Assembly: GCA_021603905.1 (NCBI GenBank)
Contig: BQIU01000011.1
Location: 1 to 64,000, forward strand
Source: Nitrospirales bacterium
GTDB taxonomy: Bacteria > Nitrospirota > Nitrospiria > Nitrospirales > UBA8639
Direction of reading: 5' to 3'
DNA length: 64,000 bases
Numbering within the stretch: position 1 is the first letter of the stretch; every line of letters starts with the position of its first letter. Under the pieces are notes generated by a model that was not told the DNA's origin, made no database searches, and worked only from the letters and a program-made list of their open reading frames with translations. Made by a program: the position numbers and the translations under genes. This document shows positions 9,539 through 18,412 of the stretch, in pieces.

Positions 9539-9927
9539 ATGAGGATATCCGAAACCCGAATACCCTATCACAACCTACCAATACGCCACAGACATCTAAC
9601 CGATATAGTTCCACTTGTTAGACAGATGGAATCGAACGGCTTTTCTTTTCATTCCTGAATCGACAGCACTACATTGAGGACCATCATTTTTGATGAGAAT
9701 TGATTTCAATCTTCACTCTGCATTCCATAGCCACATCACACCTCCTGTACCTCAACTTTTTCAACAAATCAAATCGCCTTAATCTCCTGTCAATGTTTTC
9801 TCATTTATGACATGCATTTATTTACATTTATTAAAAACTTGTAGTATACATAGGTATCGGTAGGCATTATGGTCTGAATGAAAATGTAGACCTGATGATT
9901 TATTTGAGTTTCGACCTAGGAGGATTC
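9539..9927. other. Intergenic region, AT-rich before the SmbP-like gene
   Basis: No gene recognised. The last 150 bases are AT-rich (TTTACATTTATTAAAAACTTG) and are the likely promoter area of the downstream lipoprotein gene. Confidence 0.4.
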
Positions 9928-10293
9928 ATGAAAGTCTTGATAACGACTCTACGATTCACGATTGTGGTTGGAATACTCGCGCTTGCCGTCAGCGGATGTC
10001 AAAGTGGCCCCATGGCAACCGGGGCAGCGAGTAACGCTCACGTGGTTGAAGCGATGGCCCACACTCAAGAAGCCATTGAGCATGGCAATATGGGCCATGC
10101 TGATGCACTCGTGACCCATGCGACGGCTGCTCTTGGTCATGCAAAAGCCGGTCAAGAAGAAGTTAGTAATCCGCACCTTGATGCCAGCGTGAATGAGCTT
10201 GAGGAAGCCATTGCCCATGGGAATCAAGGCCATGCCGATGTCGCCACAGGACATACGAAAAATGCCATGAGCCATTTTAAAGAGATTAGATAA
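9928..10293 (+). CDS. SmbP-like small metal-binding lipoprotein
   Basis: A 121-residue precursor starting at the ATG with AGGAGG nine bases upstream. An earlier in-frame start at 9895 would spoil the signal peptide. The signal sequence ends in the lipobox LAVSGC with Cys24 as the lipidated residue. The mature part has about eleven His in repeated helical units of the type AxxHxxxAxxHGNxGHAD, duplicated once (around residues 40-75 and 95-118). This matches the small metal-binding protein first described from Nitrosomonas, a periplasmic four-helix copper binder. Here it would be anchored to a membrane. It may buffer copper or other divalent metals. A hairpin follows the stop. Confidence 0.8.
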   Translation: MKVLITTLRFTIVVGILALAVSGCQSGPMATGAASNAHVVEAMAHTQEAIEHGNMGHADALVTHATAALGHAKAGQEEVSNPHLDASVNELEEAIAHGNQGHADVATGHTKNAMSHFKEIR

Positions 10294-10318
10294 AAATAAA
10301 CGGGAGGAAGAGCCCGAT

Positions 10319-10348
10319 GGACGCGGATGAGAATCCTCATCCGCGTCC
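10319..10348. terminator. Hairpin between convergent genes
   Basis: A near-perfect stem GGACGCGGATGAG / CTCATCCGCGTCC with an AATC loop lies 25 bases after the SmbP-like gene and 33 bases beyond the stop of the convergent small gene. No long T-run follows on either strand, so termination is inferred from position and stem strength. Confidence 0.55.
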
Positions 10349-10381
10349 TCTCAAAAAGAAATACTCAACGTCTCTTAGACA

Positions 10382-10549
10382 TCACACCGATTGACAAGTC
10401 TGCCCCTCAAGAAATTGACGTTCCCAATCAGCCTTCACGAGCCATGCAGCATCAACGGCATTCTCCATTTCCTTACGCGATAGACCCGCCTCAACAGCAA
10501 CTTTGCACATGGTCCTGAACGCATCAGAAATTTCTAAAGGACTAGTCAT
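10382..10549 (-). CDS. Small conserved-looking hypothetical protein
   Basis: A 55-residue cytoplasmic protein beginning MTSPLEISDAFRTM, with helical, charged sequence and two Cys. The start at 10549 is chosen because AAGGGGG lies seven bases upstream. In-frame ATGs further out are badly spaced. The composition (regular amphipathic helices, WLVKADWERQF) is that of a real protein, but I do not recognise a family. It converges on the SmbP-like gene across the hairpin. Confidence 0.5.
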   Translation of the reverse strand: MTSPLEISDAFRTMCKVAVEAGLSRKEMENAVDAAWLVKADWERQFLEGQTCQSV

Positions 10550-11115
10550 ACACATGCCCCCTTGTTTGAGATTCCTCAACGCCACCTTCTATGGGTGTAT
10601 CATGCTACTCTTACTTTTAGGAGTATGAATACCGGTTGAGGAAAATATGATATAAAGCGTTTAGTAGGTAACTTCTGAAGATCCACAGTCAAAATCTATA
10701 TGTTTTCGAATAGAGAATGGATTGTATATAATGCAATGTATATTCCTTTTTTTACGTTCGAAAATTTATGAAAAAAATCGAGAAGATAGCTGATGATGCC
10801 AAATACGATCAGGTCAGAAATGAGCAAATCGGTGAAGGTAAAACCATACAGAAAATCAAATAAGTGTCAATTTTCTTATCAATTCACCTTCCTAAATGAA
10901 CGGTCAACAAAAAATATTTTCCAATACTTTTCATCAAATGGATCGATATGTTGGATTAATAAGGGAACGAAGTCCATGCGACTATTCCTCAAGAACGCCT
11001 TTGCACTCTCGAGTAAGAATTTGGTACTGGTGTCAAGGGAAGATATGCACGACCTTGCACTATGGACAAGGAACCTCCTCAAATAGCTCTTCGGCATAGC
11101 CTAAGGAGATAACAC
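10550..11115. other. AT-rich intergenic region
   Basis: The first 300 bases hold the promoter area of the leftward small gene. The rest shows overlapping weak frames on both strands with no recognisable product. The cytochrome ribosome binding site lies at its right end. Confidence 0.4.
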
Positions 11116-11712
11116 TTGAAGACTTGGATCACGTTAGGACTCATTCTCACTGCCGGCATTCTGATTCTCACACTCTGGCTTTTACCCGGAGCATTTAGCG
11201 CAAAAGGCAAGCCATCAGAGTTCGAAGTGAAACTCGTCAGGTTCATCCGACATTGGGCCGTTCCCAGCCATATCCGTAACGCGAATAACCCTATTCCGCC
11301 TGAACCGGAAGTGTTAGCCGATGGACTTCATCACTTTGCCGATCATTGTGCAACCTGTCATGCCAATGACGGAAGCGGGAAAACACCTATGGGGCCGAAC
11401 TTCTATCCTCCGGTTCCTGATTTGCGCGATCAGACCATTCAGGAAATGTCGGATGGAGAATTATTCTACGTCATTCACTATGGGGTTCGGTTTACCGGGA
11501 TGCCTGCCTGGGGAGATGGTAATCCGGAAAAAGATACGGATAGCTGGAAACTCGTTCACTTTATTCGTCATCTTCCTGAAATTACACCAGAAGAAATCAA
11601 AAAGATGAAAACCATGAACCCAATCACTCGAGCAGAACGTGAGGAGCAAGACGCACTAGAACGTTTCCTCGCTGGAGAAGACGTCCAACCTGCCGTTGAA
11701 CATCATCATTAA
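11116..11712 (+). CDS. Membrane-anchored monohaem cytochrome c
   Basis: A 198-residue protein starting at TTG, supported by AAGGAGAT just upstream and the immediate signal anchor (residues 5-24). The haem motif CATCH is at 78-82 and the likely axial Met is M129 in TGMPAW. The pattern DGELFYVIHYGVRFTGMPAW is typical of cytochrome cbb3-type/class I c domains. The C-terminal 40 residues are charged and end in His-His-His, which could bind metal. It is an electron carrier facing the periplasm. No oxidase or reductase subunit gene is adjacent, so its partner is unknown. It lies between the SmbP-like lipoprotein and a small secreted protein on the same strand. Confidence 0.85.
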   Translation: MKTWITLGLILTAGILILTLWLLPGAFSAKGKPSEFEVKLVRFIRHWAVPSHIRNANNPIPPEPEVLADGLHHFADHCATCHANDGSGKTPMGPNFYPPVPDLRDQTIQEMSDGELFYVIHYGVRFTGMPAWGDGNPEKDTDSWKLVHFIRHLPEITPEEIKKMKTMNPITRAEREEQDALERFLAGEDVQPAVEHHH

Positions 11713-11902
11713 TTTCACGTCTTCGCGACTCGATGTCTATGGATTCAATAGATCAAAAACTTGCAATGACAGGAAGCTTCCAAAGCAAAAACAGACTCCG
11801 TACGAGTCAAGAATTTTTTAAATTACTCATAGGCGAGAGCGTCTGATACATGACCAGGACCAGTCACATTCATTCAATGTAGCTTAAAAAAGGAGACTTC
11901 TC

Positions 11903-12214
11903 ATGACACGTTGGCTTGCCATTCTCGTATTTCTTTCCTTGCCTCTTACAACCTCTTCACTTTGGGCTCACGGTGGAAACGAACATGTGCTGGGAACGGT
12001 CACAGAATCCAGCGCCGATCACGTCGTAGTAAAAACACCGAAGGGAAAATCCGTCTCGATCACGATCCAAGCTCAAACAAGTTTTCAACAGGATGGCGTT
12101 GAGACAAAAGATGCCAGACCTCAAGTTGGCGACCGACTTGTTGCCGAAGTGTCGAAAGACGGAGAAGAATTCGTCGGCAAAGAAATTCGATTCGCGACTC
12201 CCAAATCTCATTAA
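11903..12214 (+). CDS. Small secreted DUF5666-like protein
   Basis: A 103-residue protein with a clear signal peptide cleaved near LWAHG. The mature part resembles the small beta-barrel of DUF5666-type proteins: HVLGTVTESSADHVVVKTPKGKSVSITI followed by VGDRLVAEVSKDGEEFVGKEIRF. The N-terminus of the mature form has HGGNEH, a possible metal ligand. AAGGAGA precedes the ATG. It is probably periplasmic, and no biochemical role is known to me. It follows the cytochrome c gene after 190 bases and ends at a strong hairpin. Confidence 0.65.
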   Translation: MTRWLAILVFLSLPLTTSSLWAHGGNEHVLGTVTESSADHVVVKTPKGKSVSITIQAQTSFQQDGVETKDARPQVGDRLVAEVSKDGEEFVGKEIRFATPKSH

Positions 12215-12224
12215 ACTCAGAATG

Positions 12225-12283
12225 AAAAGTTCCTCTCTTGGAAACATTCGGTATGTTTGAATTATGAAAAGAGAGGAGCTTTT
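12225..12283 (+). terminator. Long-stem terminator
   Basis: AAAAGTTCCTCTCTT pairs with AAGAGAGGAGCTTTT (one mismatch), and a second small hairpin AAACAT/ATGTTT sits in the loop. It begins 11 bases after the stop of the small secreted protein gene. The A-tract before and T-tract after would let it work in both directions. Confidence 0.65.
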
Positions 12284-12778
12284 GACCTGCAGCTTGATAA
12301 CCAGGGAAAACGATTGTCACTCCAAACAGAATTTCGATAGGACCAAAAAAAAATTGTTGTGAGTTGTAGTATCATGTAGCATCCAACAGCAAACATCGGT
12401 AGACCGCTCATCCTTCCAACCGTATACTGAGCTTCGCTTAATCAAGCACACGAGCAGTCCAATATTGTTTCATGAAATCTGTCAATAATCAGCATCTCAT
12501 TGGTGGTAATTGAGTTACGGCTCAAGCCGAACGGGTTTTTTGGGTAAGAGCAGCGAAGGGCCTTCCAAGATTTCTTTGCCAAGCTCTTTCCCGATTCTGT
12601 GAAGGAAGAATGGGATGAAGGACGGTTCGCCTACCTCCCTTCATTCCATCCTTCATAGGATCCATCGCCTTGGAGACGATGGATGCGACAGATGAATTGC
12701 ACGACCAATCTATGATCTGAGATATACCTGAGACACTGTTTTCTATTTATTTTTTGTTTACAACAAAGGAGGATCGTG
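12284..12778. other. Intergenic region with hairpins
   Basis: No gene seen. At 12514-12541 a short CGGC/GCCG hairpin is followed by six T residues. At 12600-12660 GAATGGGATGAAGG can pair imperfectly with CCTTCATTCCATCC. This could be an untranslated leader for the downstream gene, but no known riboswitch was recognised. Confidence 0.4.
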
Positions 12779-13273
12779 ATGCGGACTTATTTCGTTGGCT
12801 TAGGATTGGGCCTCTTCCTTATCCTTGGGGGCGTCTCATCAGCCCTCGCGCTTCAATCGGGTGGGGTTGAAGTTGGAGACCTAAAGACGGGGTCTGTCGT
12901 CGGCCAACCGTTTACAGAACTTGATGTGGATTTGACATTTACAGCCGCCAAGGTTGCGGGATCGAGCGGCTGGTACCCACCTGTCTCAGTGTTGAATTTA
13001 ATTTCTCAGGGCACAGGCGGGAGAGCAGGACGCCCCATTCTTCTTAAAATTACCAACACCTTAGACACTGAGTATACTTTTCACTTATCAGCAGATTCTT
13101 CGCAGGCCGGACCATGGGTGATGGAAGCCAAAGTCTTGCTGAAACCTGGAGAAACCAAATACATTGGAATTCCTACCAGTGACCTGACTGCCGTAACAGC
13201 CACGAACGTCTTGTCCTACAGCAACCCGTCTGCCAATGGTGATCACGTCGGTCAATTAGTGATTCTTCGATAG
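12779..13273 (+). CDS. Secreted cupredoxin-like hypothetical protein
   Basis: A 164-residue protein with a signal peptide (cleavage near SALALQ). AAAGGAGG sits six bases before the ATG, and a GTG immediately before it is less well placed. The mature part is beta-rich, with segments PILLKITNTLDTEYTFHLSAD and LLKPGETKYIGIPTSDL that look like the core strands of cupredoxin-type domains. There is no Cys, and only isolated His (HLSAD, GDHVG) are present, so a type 1 copper site is not supported. It may be a structural or degenerate cupredoxin. A terminator follows directly. Confidence 0.6.
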   Translation: MRTYFVGLGLGLFLILGGVSSALALQSGGVEVGDLKTGSVVGQPFTELDVDLTFTAAKVAGSSGWYPPVSVLNLISQGTGGRAGRPILLKITNTLDTEYTFHLSADSSQAGPWVMEAKVLLKPGETKYIGIPTSDLTAVTATNVLSYSNPSANGDHVGQLVILR

Positions 13274-13314
13274 CGTTCATCACACATATCACAGGATCAA
13301 CCACGTCTTGGAGA

Positions 13315-13358
13315 GAAGCCTTGACCTCTGTGCAGAGAGGCCAAGGCTTTTTCTTTTT
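13315..13358 (+). terminator. Rho-independent terminator
   Basis: The stem AGCCTTG..CCTCT / AGAGG.CAAGGCT with a GTGC loop is followed by TTTTTCTTTTTG. It lies 42 bases after the stop of the cupredoxin-like gene and separates it from the TPR gene. Confidence 0.85.
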
Positions 13359-13510
13359 GATCAAGTTAGGTACTTTAGACTGACCATATTCTGTTCTCGT
13401 ATATGTTAATCTCGTGCGAGACCGCCTTGATTCTTTTATAAGGTACACGCCAACAAGTTTGACAAATATGTCTACCGGAATCAGATAGGCACATTGGCCA
13501 AGGAGTTTCT

Positions 13511-14578
13511 ATGAAATTAACTTATTCAACATACCAATACTCCATGAGAGTCCTCATGATCGGGCTGCTGATCGTCACCACAGGCCTTCTTCTTGATTCC
13601 AGAAATGTCTTCGCTCATCAGGCAAGAGAATTATACAACAATGCCATCACACTAGCTCAAAGTGGGGATATGGCTTCGGCCAAAAAACATATCGAACAGG
13701 CCATTGCAAACTTTCCCCAATTTGCAGAAGCTCATCACCTCTTAGGCGTTCTCCTATTCCGAGAATCGCCAAAAGAAGCGGTATCAAGCATACAGCGAGC
13801 AATAGCGCTGAATCCAAATTTTGCGAAGGCTCATTATGACTTAGGACTGATCTTTATCAACCAGCATCAATATCCGGAAGCGACGCAGACTCTACAAACC
13901 GCATTGTCCATTTACCCTAATTATTGGGAAGCCCAACTCGCACTCGCCAAGCTGCATGAGCAAACCCAAGCGTATGAGCAAGCCCAACACGGATACCAAG
14001 CGGTCCTATCTATCGTGCCGAATCAGGCAGAAGCACTGTATAATCTCGCGTATCTTTACAAACAAGACAATCAGGAAAACGAAGCACTGTCACTGCTATC
14101 ACAACTCACCCAATCCTATCCCAAGCATGCTGATGGCTGGCATTTGCTTGGCCGTGTAGCAGAACAACAAGCACAGATTCCGACAGCTATTGAAGCCTAT
14201 CAAAACGCGATTACCAGTGAACCTGAACATATCCATGCGCACTATGATCTCGGCTCTCTCTACCAATACCAACGCCAACCGTTAGAGGCGATTGATCAGT
14301 TTGAGACAGTTACACGACTTGACCCGCAACATGTGGATGTTTTGTTAAATTTAGGAATACTTTATGCCGGAAATGGAAAACTTGACGAAGCAGAACACGT
14401 GTACAAGAAAGCCATAGAGTTAGAGCCTACTCTAATAGAGGCCTATTATAACCTGGGCACGTTCTATGAATTCTATCGAAAAGATACGACTCAAGCCTTA
14501 GCCCAATACCAGCAATACCTGAAATTAGGCGGAAAAGACGAGAGAATTCGTACGCTCACAGAACGGGTTACACCATAA
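13511..14578 (+). CDS. Secreted TPR-repeat protein
   Basis: A 355-residue protein with an N-terminal hydrophobic segment (residues 13-30, signal peptide or anchor) followed by about nine tetratricopeptide repeats. Clear units include AEAHHLLGVLLFRESPKEAV, AKAHYDLGLIFINQHQYPEA and VDVLLNLGILYAGNGKLDEA. AAGGAG precedes the ATG. TPR arrays serve as protein-protein scaffolds, and this one would face the periplasm. It is followed after 61 bases by a Slp-type lipoprotein gene on the same strand and may share its transcript. The binding partner is unknown. Confidence 0.85.
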   Translation: MKLTYSTYQYSMRVLMIGLLIVTTGLLLDSRNVFAHQARELYNNAITLAQSGDMASAKKHIEQAIANFPQFAEAHHLLGVLLFRESPKEAVSSIQRAIALNPNFAKAHYDLGLIFINQHQYPEATQTLQTALSIYPNYWEAQLALAKLHEQTQAYEQAQHGYQAVLSIVPNQAEALYNLAYLYKQDNQENEALSLLSQLTQSYPKHADGWHLLGRVAEQQAQIPTAIEAYQNAITSEPEHIHAHYDLGSLYQYQRQPLEAIDQFETVTRLDPQHVDVLLNLGILYAGNGKLDEAEHVYKKAIELEPTLIEAYYNLGTFYEFYRKDTTQALAQYQQYLKLGGKDERIRTLTERVTP

Positions 14579-14639
14579 AACGAACACAATTGCTCCCCTG
14601 TCATTTGAATTACCTCATCCAACACGATATCCTGTAATT

Positions 14640-15248
14640 ATGAAAAACTTCATGCTCAGGGAGACATTCGCTTTCAGAACACTCCACGTTCCGCAAGCTC
14701 TTACCCTCGTGGCCTGTTGTTTGCTCTCGGCTGCGTGCTCTTCAACATCGCACACGATTATTCCCAAAAGCTTACAAGGCCAGGTCGACCAGAATCTTTC
14801 CTTTTCGCAAATCAAAAAATCTCCTGACTCGCATGTGGGAACTCTGATTCTTGTTGGTGGTGAAATCCTGTCCGCCAAGCGACTCAAAGACCATACCCGA
14901 CTTACGATATTACAGCTCCCCCTGACTGATAACCAAGAGCCGACCAGTAATCGAACAAAATCTGAGGGACGACTGCTAGCCTTTCAGTCTGAATTTTTAG
15001 ACCCTGCCACAGTTCCGAACGGAACGCGAGTGACGCTGATTGGGAAAATTACCGGATCCCAAACAGAACTTCTGGATGAAATGGATTACGTCTACCCGAC
15101 GATGACCATTCAACATCTCAAGGTCTGGGAAGATGTCGATGATTCTGGTTATGGTTATCGACCCTATTATGGGTATCCGTACTGGGGACCCTACTGGGGA
15201 TATTATGGTGGGCTGTATCGCCCCTACCCCTATTGGTATTGGTGGTAG
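14640..15248 (+). CDS. Slp-family outer-membrane lipoprotein
   Basis: A 202-residue precursor with lipobox LLSAAC near residue 33. The mature part has the Slp signature: PKSLQGQVDQNLSFSQI, then VGTLILVGGEILSAKRLKDHTRLTILQLPL and EGRLLAFQSEFLDPATVPNGTRVTLIGKI. Slp proteins are starvation-associated outer-membrane lipoproteins of unclear molecular function. The last 40 residues are a Tyr/Pro/Trp-rich tail (GYGYRPYYGYPYWG repeated), seen in several bacterial Slp homologues. The ribosome binding site at the chosen ATG is weak. Confidence 0.82.
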   Translation: MKNFMLRETFAFRTLHVPQALTLVACCLLSAACSSTSHTIIPKSLQGQVDQNLSFSQIKKSPDSHVGTLILVGGEILSAKRLKDHTRLTILQLPLTDNQEPTSNRTKSEGRLLAFQSEFLDPATVPNGTRVTLIGKITGSQTELLDEMDYVYPTMTIQHLKVWEDVDDSGYGYRPYYGYPYWGPYWGYYGGLYRPYPYWYWW

Positions 15249-15493
15249 GTAGACACCTCGATCTCAGAAATCCATCGGGATTTCTCTCCTGCGTACACAT
15301 CGTAACATCTCTTAACTTTCGTCCGAGAAAAACTTAAACAGCGTGTTTGTTCCGGCATCTCTCGAGGAGGAGCCTCGGGGATTTGTTCTCATTCGACTCA
15401 AAAAGAATCGCAATGAACGATAGGAAGGAAAACCATCAATACGCGTAGCAGATTTCAACGCCTATTAATGGGTACAACAACAGACAAGAAAAC

Positions 15494-16321
15494 TTACATG
15501 GCAAAAAATGAAGGAGGAAGATGCACAAGTTCAGTTCTTGACGCATGCGCCGTGTTTGAAAATTCTGCAATTAAGCCAACAGATTCATCGCCACCATTCA
15601 ATAAAAGAATAATCGATGTTCCATCGACATTCCATTCATCAACAATGGTGAGGTGTCCCCTCATAACAGCCCGACCCCATAATTCCGGCGCATACCGATA
15701 CAATTCATTACTCCAGAGCTTTTCCTCTGACTGCGGTAGCCCATAGGTCTGACTGATCCAACTTTTCACTTTTTTGTAAGACCACAAAGGCTGTCCATCG
15801 TTTTTTCCTTCATTGGTATCAAAAATATATTTGGCATTCAGAAGACGATCATTCTCAAACGCATACGTCAACACGGCCTTAATATCACTGATACTTGCTC
15901 GATATCCCAACCGATGCTCACCGGGCGATAGGGGTCGAGAATCAAGTTCCCATAAAAATTTGGCCGTCTCTTTATCTTTGACATCTGAAATACTCATGCC
16001 CCAATTTGTACTCCGAAACGTATAGGTCTCAAGAAGAGATGGCAGAACGGTTTTCTTCATGACTTCAGGTGACTCACCATCCGAATATGCTTCTGTCGCT
16101 GATTGAGAAGACTGCTCCATGTGAGAGGTCATCTGAGCCTGAGACATCGATTCTTTTTCAAACTTTGTTCCATCTGAATGATGGGGCACCACAAGAGTAC
16201 CATGCTGATCACGGTGATTCACAAGCTGAATAAACTCATCATACTGTCCAGCCAATCCCGGCGTGTAGAGACCAGTCATAAAGACAACCACCAGACTGCA
16301 GGAAAATAATTGCTGTTTCAT
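15494..16321 (-). CDS. Secreted hypothetical protein with FRSTNWGMS motif
   Basis: A 275-residue protein with a signal peptide (residues 1-24, cleavage near GLAG). A Gln/Ser-rich linker follows. The central part has YTFRSTNWGMSISDVKDKE, a motif found at the start of a small alpha/beta domain that recurs in secreted proteins of uncharacterised role. The C-terminal half, VDEWNVDGTSIILLLNGGDESVGLIAEF, completes the domain. No catalytic residues are evident. It is transcribed alone, toward the plus-strand Slp gene. Confidence 0.65.
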   Translation of the reverse strand: MKQQLFSCSLVVVFMTGLYTPGLAGQYDEFIQLVNHRDQHGTLVVPHHSDGTKFEKESMSQAQMTSHMEQSSQSATEAYSDGESPEVMKKTVLPSLLETYTFRSTNWGMSISDVKDKETAKFLWELDSRPLSPGEHRLGYRASISDIKAVLTYAFENDRLLNAKYIFDTNEGKNDGQPLWSYKKVKSWISQTYGLPQSEEKLWSNELYRYAPELWGRAVMRGHLTIVDEWNVDGTSIILLLNGGDESVGLIAEFSNTAHASRTELVHLPPSFFAM

Positions 16322-16651
16322 AGTTATTGTGCTCTTCCGATTGATGAGTAAAAAGTTCCTATCGTCAGGACCACGCCCTGGAAGTCATGCCATCATTTAG
16401 CAGGCCTTTTCTCTTTCATCGGCATTTTCATGCTAAATCTTTAAAGGCTAAGCGAAGCAATCGAAAGGTCATTACTTCATCAAAATCCGTAAAGTCAGTC
16501 GAGAAGGTCGTGAATAGGAGTTGAGAGTGTCAAAACCCGACCAGTCAACCATGGGGTGGAAGCCAAGTGCGTCGGCTATAGCAGAGAGAGGTCCAATTGA
16601 TCAAAGGAAGCCGAAGGCCTACTTAAGCTGGAGAGGGCATTCGAAACAGCC
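16322..16651. other. Intergenic region
   Basis: Nothing convincing is encoded. It contains GTCGGCTATAGC at about 16570, which resembles the end of the dispersed repeat, but the similarity is short. It probably holds the promoter of the leftward secreted protein gene. Confidence 0.35.
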
Positions 16652-17173
16652 TTAACATAACGCAGTTTTTCCCAGCCAATCGCTGGGGCCCGGGTCACGA
16701 TGAGAAAAAGGCAAATCAATCATTTCCGACCAATTGCACGCAAGGTTTTGCATCATCTGAATATACCCGTTAAATGTCCCAGGCTTCGTGATATATCCAT
16801 TGACCCCTAAGACCGACGTGTTGAACATGTCCTGTGCAGCCTTCGATGTCGTCAAGATAATAATCGGAATACGTGCAAGGGCTGGATCGGTTTTGATTTC
16901 CAAAAGAGCTTCGCCTCCACTTTTTTGTGGCATATTGAGATCTAAAAGAATCACGCCCGGACGTGGAGCGGTTTCAGCATCGGCAAAACTACCTCGATTG
17001 TACAAATAATCAAGCAACTCCTTTCCATCATGGACGAAACGAAGCTCGTGACCAAGCTGTGCTTCTTGCCACGCTTCTTCAGTGAGTCGACAATCATCAG
17101 GATTATCTTCAGCAACGAGAACAGTCCAGGGCAACATATGCAAACTTTCTTTAACTACAGTATCGAACGACAT
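16652..17173 (-). CDS. Single-domain (Rcp1-like) response regulator
   Basis: A 173-residue protein starting at the ATG preceded by GGAGG; an earlier in-frame start at 17230 lacks one. The receiver domain has the acidic pair in VLVAEDNPDDCRL, the phosphoacceptor in VILLDLNMPQKSG, the conserved Thr in ILTTS and Lys in GYITKPG. The longer loop around the phospho-Asp and the final FNGYIQMMQ segment are typical of the Rcp1-type regulators paired with phytochrome-like or hybrid kinases. No output domain follows, only about 30 extra residues. No kinase is in the window, so the signal is unknown. Confidence 0.85.
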   Translation of the reverse strand: MSFDTVVKESLHMLPWTVLVAEDNPDDCRLTEEAWQEAQLGHELRFVHDGKELLDYLYNRGSFADAETAPRPGVILLDLNMPQKSGGEALLEIKTDPALARIPIIILTTSKAAQDMFNTSVLGVNGYITKPGTFNGYIQMMQNLACNWSEMIDLPFSHRDPGPSDWLGKTALC

Positions 17174-17320
17174 GTATTTCCTCCAACTTGTTTCTGGATA
17201 TTGGATTGTGGATTGTTTAGGAGGCGGCACGCCTCATACATGCTGAACTCTAGTATCTTATCGGATGCCGGCATGAAAACTTGCGAAGGGAATTTGAAGA
17301 TCTTTGGAAGAAAGTACTGA

Positions 17321-17448
17321 GGCCATCTATGATCACAATATTGAATGACCATAGGAATTATCAGCGAAGATTGGACAGATATGACGAGTGGTGCGTTGAA
17401 CGTTCACGGCCTCAGCATATCTCAAGAATTTATATGGATTCGCTATAG
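17321..17448 (+). repeat. Partial third copy of the dispersed element (one diverged 93-bp unit plus end)
   Basis: GGCCATCTATGATCACAATA, then TTGAATGACC, GAGTGGTGCGTTGAACGTTC and the terminal GGATTCGCTATAG parallel the 93-bp units and right end at 21901-22210 in the same orientation. Only one unit is present, and the left part of the element is missing. It sits upstream of the response regulator gene. The flanking 17174-17320 and 17449-17498 hold nothing recognisable. Confidence 0.7.
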
Positions 17449-17498
17449 AAATCGCAATCGAAAATATCGACCAAAATGAGAAAGAAAAAACCATCAGC

Positions 17499-18167
17499 TC
17501 ATGAGGCTTCAACGACCCTGCACGTCACGTCGCGATTGACTGATTGAAGAAGATGCTTCACCCGAGGAGTTTCCAAGATATTCACCTTTCGACTGCTCAT
17601 ATTTCCATAATCAAGAACTTGAAGAAGCTCGTCCCATCCTGTGACTCGTGTCAATAATGAATGAGATATCCCTCTATTCCATGGTTGATCCATCAAAAAA
17701 ACACGAATGCCCAGTTGGCAGTAGGCAAGTGCATGCAAAGGGTGATCGTCCACCGCTAAGCAAATGTCTTCAGGAACTTCGGCTTTATCTTCAGTATGGT
17801 AGAGTTCTTCGAACGGAATTTGATGGGCTTGGAGCCATGCTAAAGTTTGCGGTCGAGATATCGGTCGTCGAGCCGTAATGATGATAATACGATAACGATC
17901 CTGCAATTGCCTCAACGCAACCTTTGCACTAGGCAACAGAGGAAGATGAGGAATTGATCGTTCATGGAATCGTAAGAAAATCTCCTCGACGATATCGTGC
18001 GTCAACAGACCAGTATCCAAACCGCCCGCACTTCCGTACTTCCCTCGAGGCCAAGGGTTCCCCGTTAATTCCAAATACCAGCGTTGCACTTCCTGTTCAG
18101 CTCTCGCGAGGACATTATCAATATCAACCGCAAAGCAAGGTCGTGTCTGCTGTTGTCTATTATCCAT
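17499..18167 (-). CDS. HAD-superfamily hydrolase (5'-deoxynucleotidase-like)
   Basis: A 222-residue cytoplasmic protein. HAD motif I is AVDIDNVLA near residue 15, motif II is IITARRP around residue 95, and the motif IV-like acidic pair is in LAVDDHPLHA near residue 145. The helical insertion after motif I (PWPRGKYGSAGG...) resembles the cap of NT5C-type 5'(3')-deoxyribonucleotidases. Family members dephosphorylate nucleotides or related small phosphates. The substrate cannot be read from the sequence. It is transcribed alone on the minus strand. Confidence 0.75.
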   Translation of the reverse strand: MDNRQQQTRPCFAVDIDNVLARAEQEVQRWYLELTGNPWPRGKYGSAGGLDTGLLTHDIVEEIFLRFHERSIPHLPLLPSAKVALRQLQDRYRIIIITARRPISRPQTLAWLQAHQIPFEELYHTEDKAEVPEDICLAVDDHPLHALAYCQLGIRVFLMDQPWNRGISHSLLTRVTGWDELLQVLDYGNMSSRKVNILETPRVKHLLQSVNRDVTCRVVEAS

Positions 18168-18412
18168 ATCTAGTAAGTATAAGATTCGTTGACGTCAGAA
18201 AGAAAAACAAGCGCAATTGGGTAAGAATCGTTGAGCACCTTCTCAATCATACCAGAATTTCTGGCGTAGATCAGAAGATTGCAAGAATACATAAGGCTTT
18301 GCATTGAAGACTGATTCTTCACGATGAATCAGCTACACAAACAATGACGAGAAACGTCGGAGGCCCCACATCCAAGAAGGGTGAGGTATCTATTAAATCG
18401 GGATATTCATCA

